From Lachnospiraceae bacterium (GTDB taxonomy: Bacteria > Bacillota > Clostridia > Lachnospirales > Lachnospiraceae): DNA of 64,000 nt. The DNA lies in NCBI GenBank assembly GCA_029054245.1, contig JAIDFQ010000074.1, positions 62,001 through 126,000 of the forward strand, read 5' to 3'. How positions within the stretch are numbered: the stretch's first letter is position 1; every line of letters begins with the position of its first letter. Shown here one piece after another: positions 43,924 through 52,045 of this stretch. A program made the translations under genes and the position numbers. The notes beneath the pieces are model-generated. The model saw only the letters and a list, made by a program, of their open reading frames with translations. It was not told the origin of the DNA and made no database searches.

Positions 43924-44622
43924 ATGAGAGCAACTTTAACAGAAATACTGGCTGCAACCAAAGGATCCATTATCGTATCCTGCCAGGCTCTGCCGGACGA
44001 ACCCATGTACTGTGAAGAAATGTCCATCATGCCGTTTTTTGCCAATGCCGCCAAGCAGGCGGGCAGCAAATGCATCCGTACCAGCAGCATCCGGGATGTG
44101 GAAGCGATCAAAAAAATCACCGGTCTTCCTGTCATCGGTCTGGTAAAGCGTGTCGTGGAAGGCTTTGACTCCTATATTACCCCAACCATGAAGGAAATAG
44201 ATGATCTGGTCGACACCGATGCTGACATCATCGCTTTGGACTGTACCATGAGAAAAAGAGGCGATGGCAGTACAATAAACGAATTTATCTCACAGATCAA
44301 GAAAAAATACCCTGACATTGTGTTGATGGCAGACATTTCCACTGCGGAAGAAGGCATAAATGCCGCCAACTGTGGCGTTAATCTTGTAGGCACCACTTTA
44401 AGCGGCTATACTGACTATTCTCCCAAAACCGAAGGTCCTGATTTTGAACTGGTACAAAAGTTAGTATCCTCACTTGACATTCCCGTCATTGCCGAAGGCA
44501 AGATCCATACTCCCGAACAAGCGAAGAAAATGCTCTCACTTGGCGCACATGCAGTCGTGGTAGGCGGTGCCATCACCAGACCTTTGGAGATCGCACAGCG
44601 GTTTTATAATGGTATCAAATAG
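43924..44622 (+). CDS. nanE: N-acetylmannosamine-6-phosphate 2-epimerase
   Basis: 232 aa TIM-barrel enzyme converting ManNAc-6-P to GlcNAc-6-P. Family features are IIVSCQALPDEPMY near the start, CIRTSSIRDVEAIKKIT, DIIALDCTMRKR, VLMADISTAEEG and the phosphate-binding GAHAVVVGGAITRPLEI. The start at 43924 (MRATLTEIL) follows AAGGATGAGAATT; the open frame extends 27 bases further but without a ribosome-binding site. First of a plus-strand trio, 11 bases before the YhcH-type gene. Confidence 0.93.
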   Translation: MRATLTEILAATKGSIIVSCQALPDEPMYCEEMSIMPFFANAAKQAGSKCIRTSSIRDVEAIKKITGLPVIGLVKRVVEGFDSYITPTMKEIDDLVDTDADIIALDCTMRKRGDGSTINEFISQIKKKYPDIVLMADISTAEEGINAANCGVNLVGTTLSGYTDYSPKTEGPDFELVQKLVSSLDIPVIAEGKIHTPEQAKKMLSLGAHAVVVGGAITRPLEIAQRFYNGIK

Positions 44623-44633
44623 GAGGATTTGCT

Positions 44634-45083
44634 ATGATCTATGATAAAATATCCAATCTGAAGCTATATAAAGGCATGAACAAAAATCTGGATACCGCTA
44701 TTGATTTTATTACTTCCCATGACCTGAACAAACTGCCCCTTGGAAAAACAGTTGTGGATCAGGACATGGTTTTTATTAATGTTATGGAAACTGTTGCCGA
44801 TTCCATTGAAGAGAGACAATATGAGTTCCACAAATACTACATGGATATTCAAATGGATCTGGTCGGAACGGAAAGAATTGATACCGGAGACTGCAATGGG
44901 GCGAAATATATCAGCTATAATGAAGAGGGGGACGTGGGCAATGTGATCACTGCCGATTTGGGCGGTTGCCTGATCGGAAGTGAAAATTTCATTATTTGCA
45001 TGGCAGGCGAACCTCATAAACCCAACATCGCCGTCAGCGATGATCGGTTCTTAAAAAAAGTGGTCTGCAAGGTACATATTTAA
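44634..45083 (+). CDS. nanQ: YhcH/YjgK/YiaL-family protein (NanQ-type sialic acid anomerase)
   Basis: 149 aa beta-sandwich family protein (DUF386). Metal-binding residues are suggested by the Glu/His pair in RQYEFHKYYMDIQMDLVG and the His in AGEPHKPNIAV. E. coli YhcH in the nan operon speeds sialic acid anomerisation. Here it sits between nanE and nanK with GGAGG before its ATG, which supports the same role. That assignment rests on family plus context. Confidence 0.88.
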   Translation: MIYDKISNLKLYKGMNKNLDTAIDFITSHDLNKLPLGKTVVDQDMVFINVMETVADSIEERQYEFHKYYMDIQMDLVGTERIDTGDCNGAKYISYNEEGDVGNVITADLGGCLIGSENFIICMAGEPHKPNIAVSDDRFLKKVVCKVHI

Positions 45084-45119
45084 TACGGTACTATTTGCAT
45101 CCCGACAGGAGAAGTGCAT

Positions 45120-46004
45120 ATGAAAAATCTTGTATTCGATATCGGAGGAACTTCCATCAAATATGGTGTCTGCCTGAATAACAGACTTACCGATATGCAG
45201 GAGCTTTCCACCCATGCCGAAAAAGGCGGCACACACATACTGGAAACGATTATTTCCCTGATCCGAACCCATGCTGATTATGATGCTATCGGCATCAGCA
45301 CTGCCGGACAGGTACATGCCGAAGAAGGTTATATTATTTATGCCAATCAGAATATTCCCGGTTATACGGGAATCCAATACAAAAAAACGCTGGAAGAGCT
45401 GTTCCACGTTCCCGTAGCCGTGGAAAATGATGTGAATGCTGCCGCTTTGGGGGAAGCTGTTTATGGTGCGGGACAGGATCATGAACAATTTCTAATGCTT
45501 ACCTACGGAACCGGCGTAGGAGGCGCCGTTATCCATGACAGGAAGGTTTTCCACGGATCAAGCTATTCCGCCAGCGAATTCGGCGCTATCATCACACACA
45601 GCGATGCCCGTCTTTCCGGCAATGATTTTTTTGATGGATGCTATGAAAAATATGCTTCCACTACCGGTCTGGTGCAAATGACAAAGGGATATCGCAAGGA
45701 GCTTGATACAGGAAGAAAAATATTTCAAAATCTGCAGGATGATAACGTCTTAAAGCTCCTTGACAAATGGGTGGATGAGATTATGCTGGGGTTGGCAACA
45801 CTGACCCACATCTATAATCCTTCCTGTATCATTCTTGGAGGAGGCATTATGGCGCAACCCCTGATCCTAAAAAAAATCGAAGAGAAAAAAAGCCGGTTTA
45901 TTATGCCCAGCTTTGCTCATGTCCATATTACTGCCGCTGCTCTCGGCAATTCCGCTGGTGTTTTGGGAGCAAATTACTTAGCGGCACAGCTCTTGCAACC
46001 TTAA
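45120..46004 (+). CDS. nanK: N-acetylmannosamine kinase (ROK family)
   Basis: 294 aa. The ATP-binding DIGGTSIKYGVC lies at the N-terminus, the catalytic Asp in VENDVNAAALGE, and GTGVGGAVI marks the second phosphate-binding loop. The zinc motif of classical ROK proteins (CxCGxxGC) is reduced, with only GCYEKYA left. It phosphorylates ManNAc made by NanA; NanE then acts on the product. The start at 45120 has AGGAG eight bases upstream; an in-frame GTG two codons earlier is less likely. A terminator follows. Confidence 0.9.
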   Translation: MKNLVFDIGGTSIKYGVCLNNRLTDMQELSTHAEKGGTHILETIISLIRTHADYDAIGISTAGQVHAEEGYIIYANQNIPGYTGIQYKKTLEELFHVPVAVENDVNAAALGEAVYGAGQDHEQFLMLTYGTGVGGAVIHDRKVFHGSSYSASEFGAIITHSDARLSGNDFFDGCYEKYASTTGLVQMTKGYRKELDTGRKIFQNLQDDNVLKLLDKWVDEIMLGLATLTHIYNPSCIILGGGIMAQPLILKKIEEKKSRFIMPSFAHVHITAAALGNSAGVLGANYLAAQLLQP

Positions 46005-46010
46005 ATCAAT

Positions 46011-46033
46011 AACCCCGCTGCTTTAGGCGGGGT
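46011..46033. terminator. Bidirectional terminator between nanK and the SGNH esterase gene
   Basis: AACCCCGC (46011-46018) pairs with GCGGGGTT (46026-46033). ATTT follows on the plus strand and ATTGATTT on the minus strand. It serves both convergent genes. Confidence 0.7.
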
Positions 46034-46043
46034 TATTTACTGA

Positions 46044-46706
46044 TCATGCCTGCACAAGCTCCGGAATCTTCTCTGCAAGAAACTTTGCAAATACACGATG
46101 CGCCTCCAGACTTAAATGCATAAAATCATAAGGATTCATTTCCACTCCCGGAATCTGTCCCGCATTCAGATAATGACATCCCATATTTTTTGCAACCTGC
46201 TCATACAAAGGTGCAAGGGCGCGGCTTTTCTCAACGCATCCCTCTCCCATCTCTCCGTAAATGCTCGTCCCCCTATAACCGGGTTCAATGGCAGGCGGTG
46301 TGATCAATAAAATATTGGGCTTCCCGTCTCTGAATGCAAGCTTGGAATCAACGGCTTTCTGCACCAGTCTCTCCATCCCTTTCGCCACATTCTCAGGCGT
46401 GCAGGAAAAACGCTGCTTCACATCATTGGTACCCAGCATGATCACCAACAGATCCACAGGCTTATGGGTCATAAGGCACGGATATAAGTACTGAAATCCA
46501 CACAGTCCTTCAAACAGCGGATCCTCCAGACAAGCCGTTCTTCCTTCCAGTCCTTCCTCCGCCACATGATAGCCTTCCCCCAAATATTTCGCCATAAGGC
46601 AGGTCCACCTTTCATCCTCCGTAAATCGATTGATCATCTTGGCATTGTAACCATAAGTGTTGGAATCCCCAAAACATACAATTTTTTTAGTATAAGCTTT
46701 ACTCAT
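46044..46706 (-). CDS. SGNH/GDSL-type esterase
   Basis: 220 aa, cytoplasmic (no signal peptide). Block I IVCFGDSNTYGYNA has the nucleophile Ser, block III is MLGTND, and block V is DFMHLSLEAH with the Asp/His pair. It resembles arylesterase/acyl-CoA thioesterase-like SGNH hydrolases. Facing the nan genes it may remove O-acetyl groups from sialic acid after uptake (inference). A strong GGGAGG precedes the ATG. Confidence 0.85.
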   Translation of the reverse strand: MSKAYTKKIVCFGDSNTYGYNAKMINRFTEDERWTCLMAKYLGEGYHVAEEGLEGRTACLEDPLFEGLCGFQYLYPCLMTHKPVDLLVIMLGTNDVKQRFSCTPENVAKGMERLVQKAVDSKLAFRDGKPNILLITPPAIEPGYRGTSIYGEMGEGCVEKSRALAPLYEQVAKNMGCHYLNAGQIPGVEMNPYDFMHLSLEAHRVFAKFLAEKIPELVQA

Positions 46707-46860
46707 GTATCAATCCTCCCGACAATTGCTGCCATTTTGCGATTACACATTTGCCAAAAGCGTTACGATTGCTTCCGACATTGCTTTCATATTGGGCAGA
46801 GTCATGATCTCCGTTGCCTTTATTATATGAAATTTACAAATAAACAGCAAGCAAATTAAT

Positions 46861-47265
46861 CTAAAGCGCTTTTATATCCCCATTATCCAGTTCAGCTACT
46901 ACCATTCCTTGCGTTCTTATATCTTTAAGGTCTTTTGAACTAATTTCGGACTTATTTAGTGTAATAAAATACTGCCCTGATTCTTTTTCCTTTAAATACT
47001 GATTGACATAATTTATTATCTTTGCTTTTGCATCTGGATTGGGCTTACAATTGATTCTCTTAAAGGGGGTATGTATCTGAAATAATTATATTTACCTAGC
47101 TTCAAGCATCTGCGAAATTTAATTTCTGCACCGAGCTGATGTCATCAATCTTCCTATCTAACTCCCCACAATAATATCCGCCAAAAAGTATCTCATAGCA
47201 TATTTCATAGAAAAGATACTTTTCAGCGGAATTATCTTGTTCTTCAATTTTTCAATAGGTATTCT
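46861..47265 (-). pseudogene. Decayed gene of unknown family
   Basis: Two protein-like stretches lie in different minus-strand frames: KYLFYEICYEILFGGYYCGE to KLNFADA (about 47115-47260) and then RINCKPNPDAKAKIINYVNQ to NGDIKAL, ending at TAG 46861-46863 (frame open from 47085). No start codon with a ribosome-binding site is present, and stops separate the pieces, so it is a frameshifted remnant. It lies directly after the lipoprotein gene ending at 47268. In the rest of 46707-47267 I see only AT-rich intergenic DNA. Confidence 0.5.
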
Positions 47266-47267
47266 TT

Positions 47268-48260
47268 TTATGATGTCCTGTCCGTTCCACAATTTTCTAT
47301 ATTTTCATTCGTCAACGCCTGAAACGGAATCTCTATTCTTGTGCCTTCCAGTCCCTGCTCCTTCCGCCATTCCTCGTATCTGGTCTTGCTGACAGGTACC
47401 GTGGATGTCATGTCAAACACGCCGCCCTCCATCAAATAGTACACGATGCCGCTTTTTTCCGTATCTATTTCCTCCGGATACGAATTGCCGTCATAATCCT
47501 GCTCCCTGAATTCCTTTTCCCATGCGTCCACCATAAAAATGCACTGATAGCTGTCTGTTCCTGCCTGATACCGGTAGAGCATGTAAGGCCAGAAATCCCC
47601 CAAAGGCGCCAGACCCTGGTTGTGGGACAGCCCTTCCTCGATCAGCCCGTTTTCATAAAAAATCCCTCCGGGAAAGCCCGAATATTCTTCCCGTACAGTA
47701 TCCTTTTCCTCGTCATAATCATAGACGACTTCCCGCATACCTGCCATGGCGGTCGATGTAATACAGAGAATCAATTCCTCATCTCCGTCTTGGTCCACAT
47801 CGAAAATCGCAAATTTATTACCCGAAGCGACATTAGATGCATCAATTCCGCTTTCTGTTCCGTCAGGATAAATCTGCTTTGTGGTAAGATCCGTCAGCAC
47901 TGTCTGATACTTTTGCAACCGTGCCGACCTGGTGTCTTTCACTTCCCCTTCCGGCAATTTCTGCTGATCGGCATTCTGTCCCGTCCCCTCTCCGTTTTCT
48001 TCCGGGACGCTCTGCGCCGCCCCACCTTCTGCAACATCCTGTGAAGCGTTTTGATCTGGTTCTGCTTCCTGCTGCGTTTTCTTCTCTTCCGCTGACAGCT
48101 CCTCTGCCGAAATCTCTTCCTCTATCCTTCCTGTCTCCACCCTCGTTCCGGTCTCCTCCTCAGAAAATTCCCCGGAAAGTTCCTCTTTACCACATCCCGC
48201 CAACAGCAGGAGAGCCAGCCCGTACATGACCATCGTTGTCTTTTTCACCTTATATTTCAT
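47268..48260 (-). CDS. Lipoprotein of unknown function, third gene of the BlaI/BlaR1 unit
   Basis: 330 aa. The lipobox LLLLAGC is at about residue 22, followed by an acidic, E/Q-rich linker (to about residue 110) and a compact domain with a calcium-binding-like loop (FAIFDVDQDGDEELILCI) and VVYDYDEEKDTVREEYSG. This resembles FG-GAP/VCBS-type loops, but I cannot name the family. GAGGAAAAAAAG precedes the ATG. It lies 96 bases after blaR1 on the same strand and may be the output or a co-receptor of the signalling pair. Confidence 0.8.
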   Translation of the reverse strand: MKYKVKKTTMVMYGLALLLLAGCGKEELSGEFSEEETGTRVETGRIEEEISAEELSAEEKKTQQEAEPDQNASQDVAEGGAAQSVPEENGEGTGQNADQQKLPEGEVKDTRSARLQKYQTVLTDLTTKQIYPDGTESGIDASNVASGNKFAIFDVDQDGDEELILCITSTAMAGMREVVYDYDEEKDTVREEYSGFPGGIFYENGLIEEGLSHNQGLAPLGDFWPYMLYRYQAGTDSYQCIFMVDAWEKEFREQDYDGNSYPEEIDTEKSGIVYYLMEGGVFDMTSTVPVSKTRYEEWRKEQGLEGTRIEIPFQALTNENIENCGTDRTS

Positions 48261-48356
48261 CTTTTTTTCCTCATTTCTGTAGTGTAATGATAGTATCTGT
48301 TTTGCTGCTGCGCCGCTTTATTGCGCAGCTCCATACGGAGCTTCTTTCGTTCCTCT

Positions 48357-50192
48357 TTAATGCTGCGCATCCGCAGGATAGGGACCGTAAATATTATTTA
48401 CTGCCAGAATCTCCATATCTATGTCTATCTCATAAAAAGTTCCGTCTTCCATCGTCAGTTTAATACATCCCGCCCCGATCTCATCTACCGGTTCTGTTTT
48501 CACGATCACTCCTTCCGGACAGAGCGGACTGTGTTCCAGAAACCATATCGCCAGTTGTTCTTTCTCCATCGACTCTGCACTTTCCGGAAGCGCAAGCTGC
48601 TGCACGTCCGAGTACCACACTCTTCTGGCGTTCACGATCTCAATGGACGGAATGATGCCATAACCGTCTTTTTCTCCCATGCCGTAACTGTAAAGTACCC
48701 TGCTGTGCTCCATATCTTCTTCACTCAGGGCAAAAAAAAGCATGCCAATCTCATTATAGCCATAAAAACATGCTTCCATCTGATATCCGGTCAGATCGTA
48801 AAGTTCTCTGAGCGCCCTTCTCGCCAGATTCTCCGTTGTCTCCTGCTCTTCCAGCCTGCCGGTGAGATCTGTCAGCCAGCCCGCCGATGCCGTATAACGC
48901 AAATCCGGTTCTCTGTAGCCTTCCCTATGTTCTTGCGGTCTGACCCGAATGCCCGATTCCGTTTCTTCTGCTCGTTCTTCCTGTCCGTTCTCCGTTCCGA
49001 CATCTTTTATCCGTTTTACCACTTCCCCGCCGTTTTCCTCCTTTACCGGCTCAGGCTCTTCCAACACCGTTTTCCCCAATTCTCCCTCTGCCTGTGCATT
49101 CGGCTCTTCGATCGTTTCTTCTTCTGCATCCACTCTCTGCACCGGAAAACAAAACCCACATAAAAACAGAAACAGCAGCAGACAGGCAGGTAACGACCAT
49201 AGGCCTGTTCTTTTATGCTCCGACATAATATTTTCCAGCCGCCTCTTCATATTTTTGCCTTTTCCAGACACCGGAGTGATTCCTTGGACAAGCGTCCCGG
49301 AAGCCTGCACGCCCTGCAGGATTTCCAAAAGTGCATAGCCATAATCCTTTTTCTCCGATAGCGCGGCGTCCTTCAGCGCCCTTGCATCACAGGCAAATTC
49401 CGCATCCTCTCTGGCATAAGCCGCTCCCATCCATACAAGCGGATTCCACCAGTAAAGGATACATAAAGATATCCGAAACGCCGTCCAGATGTGATCTTTT
49501 TGCCTGTAATGCGTCTCTTCGTGCAGCAGCACCTGACGGCACAGCTCTTTGTTCTTTGCCGTCTGCTTCGAAAGCAGGATGCAGGGATGAAACAGACCGA
49601 ACAAACAGGGAGATACCGCTTCCTCCCGGATATAAACCGGTACCAGTCTTTTCTCGGTCAGCCTCTCCATCTGCTTTATACTCCGTTTCAGGCGCAGGTT
49701 TATCAGCACGACATAACCGCCGCAGAGAACGCTTCCTGAAAGCCAGATGTAGGGCAGGCAGCTTAGTATTCCCGTCCGTTTACGGTTCGCTATCCTTTCC
49801 ACCTTCGCTACCTCCTGCATGTCCTCTCTGTTTTCAGTCAGGAAAGACGCTTCTGTTATCCCGCCGCTTCCCATGCACCCTGCGTCTTGTGCATTTTCTG
49901 CAATAGTTGCATGGACGGCTGCCTGGGCTTCTGATACCACACGAATCGCCGCTGACGTATAGTCTGCGGCAGCTTTTTCGACGCCTTCATCAAACCCTGC
50001 AGCTTCTCCCATCGCTTCCGGCAGTACGGGAACCGGAATCAGTGCAAGCGGAATCAGCAGGCGGACTGCTGGAACCAGCCACAGCGCATACAAGATTCCC
50101 GGCGGTATCTTGCCACGCAATAACACCCGGATGAGAAGCATCATCCCAATCAGGCTTTCTGAACCGACAAGAAAACTGACAAATCTCATCAT
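48357..50192 (-). CDS. blaR1: BlaR1/MecR1-type M56 antirepressor metalloprotease
   Basis: 611 aa. Four membrane helices in the first ~330 residues carry the zinc protease site HEETHYRQKDH (cytoplasmic HExxH) and EDAEFACDARALK. After another helix (LPACLLLFLFLCGFCF) comes an extracellular part of about 200 residues with an acidic linker. That part is not the penicillin-binding domain of classical BlaR1 (no SxxK or KTG seen), so the signal is probably not a beta-lactam. The start at 50192 overlaps the blaI stop (ATGATGA). A frame open further upstream runs over blaI and is not coding. Confidence 0.88.
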   Translation of the reverse strand: MMRFVSFLVGSESLIGMMLLIRVLLRGKIPPGILYALWLVPAVRLLIPLALIPVPVLPEAMGEAAGFDEGVEKAAADYTSAAIRVVSEAQAAVHATIAENAQDAGCMGSGGITEASFLTENREDMQEVAKVERIANRKRTGILSCLPYIWLSGSVLCGGYVVLINLRLKRSIKQMERLTEKRLVPVYIREEAVSPCLFGLFHPCILLSKQTAKNKELCRQVLLHEETHYRQKDHIWTAFRISLCILYWWNPLVWMGAAYAREDAEFACDARALKDAALSEKKDYGYALLEILQGVQASGTLVQGITPVSGKGKNMKRRLENIMSEHKRTGLWSLPACLLLFLFLCGFCFPVQRVDAEEETIEEPNAQAEGELGKTVLEEPEPVKEENGGEVVKRIKDVGTENGQEERAEETESGIRVRPQEHREGYREPDLRYTASAGWLTDLTGRLEEQETTENLARRALRELYDLTGYQMEACFYGYNEIGMLFFALSEEDMEHSRVLYSYGMGEKDGYGIIPSIEIVNARRVWYSDVQQLALPESAESMEKEQLAIWFLEHSPLCPEGVIVKTEPVDEIGAGCIKLTMEDGTFYEIDIDMEILAVNNIYGPYPADAQH

Positions 50193-50575
50193 TCGTCCCT
50201 CTTTTCTCCCGCCTGATCCAAAATACTCTTTAGTTCCGCAATATCCTCCTTGGACAGCTCCCGCTCCTTTACCGCATTGCTGACCATATAAAGCAGATTT
50301 CCCTGATACACCCGGTCCAGAATGGATGCGGTTTCTTCTTTCACTGTCTCTTCCCTGTTCCACACAGCATAATACTGTTTTAATTTTCCGCTTTCGTCTA
50401 TGCCGACAGCCCCCTTTTCCAACATCCGCTTCAAAAAGGAGGTGACCGCATGCTTTGTCCATTTCTTTTTCTCCCGCAGCGCGTCGCAAATCTCACGCAG
50501 TCCCGCCGGACCGCGCTCCCAAAGCACCTGCATAATATACCATTCGTTTTCCGACAACCCTTTTCTGTAGTTCAC
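50189..50575 (-). CDS. blaI: BlaI/MecI/CopY-family repressor
   Basis: 128 aa. Winged helix-turn-helix repressor: LSENEWYIMQVLWERGPAG, then EICDALREKKKWTKHAVTSFLKRM and the wing KGAVGIDESGKLKQYYA; the C-terminal half is the dimerisation domain that BlaR1-type proteases cleave. An AGGAGG lies nine bases before a GTG at 50575, so I take that as the start; the upstream ATG (50593) would place the ribosome-binding site within the gene. An operator overlaps its promoter region. Confidence 0.9.
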   Translation of the reverse strand: MNYRKGLSENEWYIMQVLWERGPAGLREICDALREKKKWTKHAVTSFLKRMLEKGAVGIDESGKLKQYYAVWNREETVKEETASILDRVYQGNLLYMVSNAVKERELSKEDIAELKSILDQAGEKRDE

Positions 50576-50596
50576 GATTACTTTCCTCCTCATTTG

Positions 50597-50646
50597 TTAA
50601 TCATTTGATTCATTCGAAATTTAACATAGATTGAGAAATTAGTCAA
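50597..50646 (-). promoter_or_regulatory. blaI promoter with palindromic operator
   Basis: On the minus strand, -35 TTGACT (50641-50646), a 17-base spacer and -10 TAAATT (50618-50623) are followed six bases later by the palindrome TTAATCATTTGATTCA (50597-50612, plus-strand reading, arms AATCA/TGATT). It sits over the transcription start, as expected for autorepression by BlaI. Confidence 0.75.
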
Positions 50647-50698
50647 GCTGTAGAGAGAATTCTATTTAGCGCTCTGGCAAACATGGAATCAACAGACA

Positions 50699-51823
50699 CT
50701 ATTTAAGCATCCCATTGACAGCGATTATTTTTAGTCCTTGTGAATGGGATTCTGCGTCCAGAACCTCGCTTATCCAAATTTGCCCAGTTTCTCCAAGCAT
50801 AACACCTTCCCAACTACAAAACATTTCCGTACAATCTTCCTTTTCAATGGCTGAAAAAAAATCTTCTTCTAAGCCGCTTTCAAAACTGTCAGACGCATCA
50901 ATAAAATCTGCGCTGTTGTTATAAATAGTATCCGATATCGTAATGGGATAAGAAATTTCGGAAGAAATTGCTGACCAATCATGTTCCAGAAACAATTGTC
51001 TGACTCGGGCAGCGTAGTTTTCAACATCCGAACGTGAAAAATCAGTTGCTGCACTATAGTAACTGTCAGCGGCTGTTGTCGCTGTTTCCTCCGGTTGCTG
51101 AGTCATGACCTGAACAGAGTTGTCTGTACTATCCGGAATATTCAATGATGATAAATGATACAGTTCCTCTACAGGATAATCCTCTTCGCTATAATATTTT
51201 TCATTAAACTCCTGCATCAGCTTTTCTTCTGCTCTGTAGCCGGTTCCGTCCCACCTGTAAATCCGTGTATCATAACGCGTCTCGCCCTTTACATCATATG
51301 CTGCTACAACCGCCATCCCTGCTGTGCTGCTCCCGCCTATCGTGATCGTATCAAAAAAATAGATTTCCATGAATTTACCAATCGGAACATTGTTCCCTCG
51401 CACATCTGGAAAAATATAGTCTGCCTTTTCCAACGGATAATAAACCGTTTCCGACATTTCCTTTCCGAAATCTGACTCTTGACCGCCTTCCTTAAAAAAA
51501 CATAGCCTATAATCTTCACCATCCTGTTGCGGGATCGTATAAGTCAATAATCCCGATCCGATGCCTCCAAAACTCCCCTGCATCAAACCCTGCATTTGCA
51601 TAGCCGATGCAGTATTCTGCTCGTCTTGACCTGTATCGCTTTCCTGGATGACCACTGTCTGCCTGTCATTTAAAACCGCCGTTTCTTCTGACACGATCAT
51701 ATTACTATCCGCTTCTTCCCTTTCCACTTCTTCCAAATCTGTTTTGCCGTCCTGTCCTTTGGCGCATGCCCACAAAAAAGCCATGCACAAAAACGTGCCG
51801 GCTGCTATCATTGCCTTTTTCAT
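50699..51823 (-). CDS. BlaI-regulated lipoprotein of unknown function
   Basis: 374 aa. The signal peptide has the lipobox FLWAC near residue 20, then an acidic linker, a Gly/Met-rich stretch (SAMQMQGLMQGSFGGIGSGL), a beta-rich domain (LLTYTIPQQDGEDYRLCFF) and a C-terminal part with SDTIYNNSADFIDASDSFES. No family is recognised. GAGGTGAAGGGAAG precedes the ATG. Its promoter carries the same palindrome as the blaI promoter, so it belongs to the same regulon. Confidence 0.82.
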   Translation of the reverse strand: MKKAMIAAGTFLCMAFLWACAKGQDGKTDLEEVEREEADSNMIVSEETAVLNDRQTVVIQESDTGQDEQNTASAMQMQGLMQGSFGGIGSGLLTYTIPQQDGEDYRLCFFKEGGQESDFGKEMSETVYYPLEKADYIFPDVRGNNVPIGKFMEIYFFDTITIGGSSTAGMAVVAAYDVKGETRYDTRIYRWDGTGYRAEEKLMQEFNEKYYSEEDYPVEELYHLSSLNIPDSTDNSVQVMTQQPEETATTAADSYYSAATDFSRSDVENYAARVRQLFLEHDWSAISSEISYPITISDTIYNNSADFIDASDSFESGLEEDFFSAIEKEDCTEMFCSWEGVMLGETGQIWISEVLDAESHSQGLKIIAVNGMLK

Positions 51824-51843
51824 CTTCCCTTCACCTCTCGCTA

Positions 51844-51892
51844 TTAATCATTTGATTAACGCAACTTTACCATACAATTATAAGATAGTCAA
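51844..51892 (-). promoter_or_regulatory. Promoter and BlaI-type operator of the second lipoprotein gene
   Basis: On the minus strand, -35 TTGACT (51887-51892), a 17-base spacer and -10 TAAAGT (51864-51869) are followed five bases later by TTAATCATTTGATTAA (51844-51859), a 16-base palindrome with arms TTAATCA/TGATTAA. The layout matches the blaI promoter almost exactly. Confidence 0.8.
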
Positions 51893-52045
51893 GACGAGAC
51901 TGCTTTACAAAAGTTTTCTTATTCGGAACAACACCGGAACTGTTCCGACAGGCTGTCTGGTCATCCAGATCCTTCCTGTCTATGAGGAAGAGCACTTTGT
52001 CTATCGAAGCATCCTCCCTAAGAAGAGTGTCCAGCTTAAAACTCG

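Noticed and set aside
50193..50489. N-terminal extension of BlaR1 across blaI
   Set aside because: It is the +1 frame of blaI; the real start overlaps the blaI stop at 50192 and has its own ribosome-binding site.
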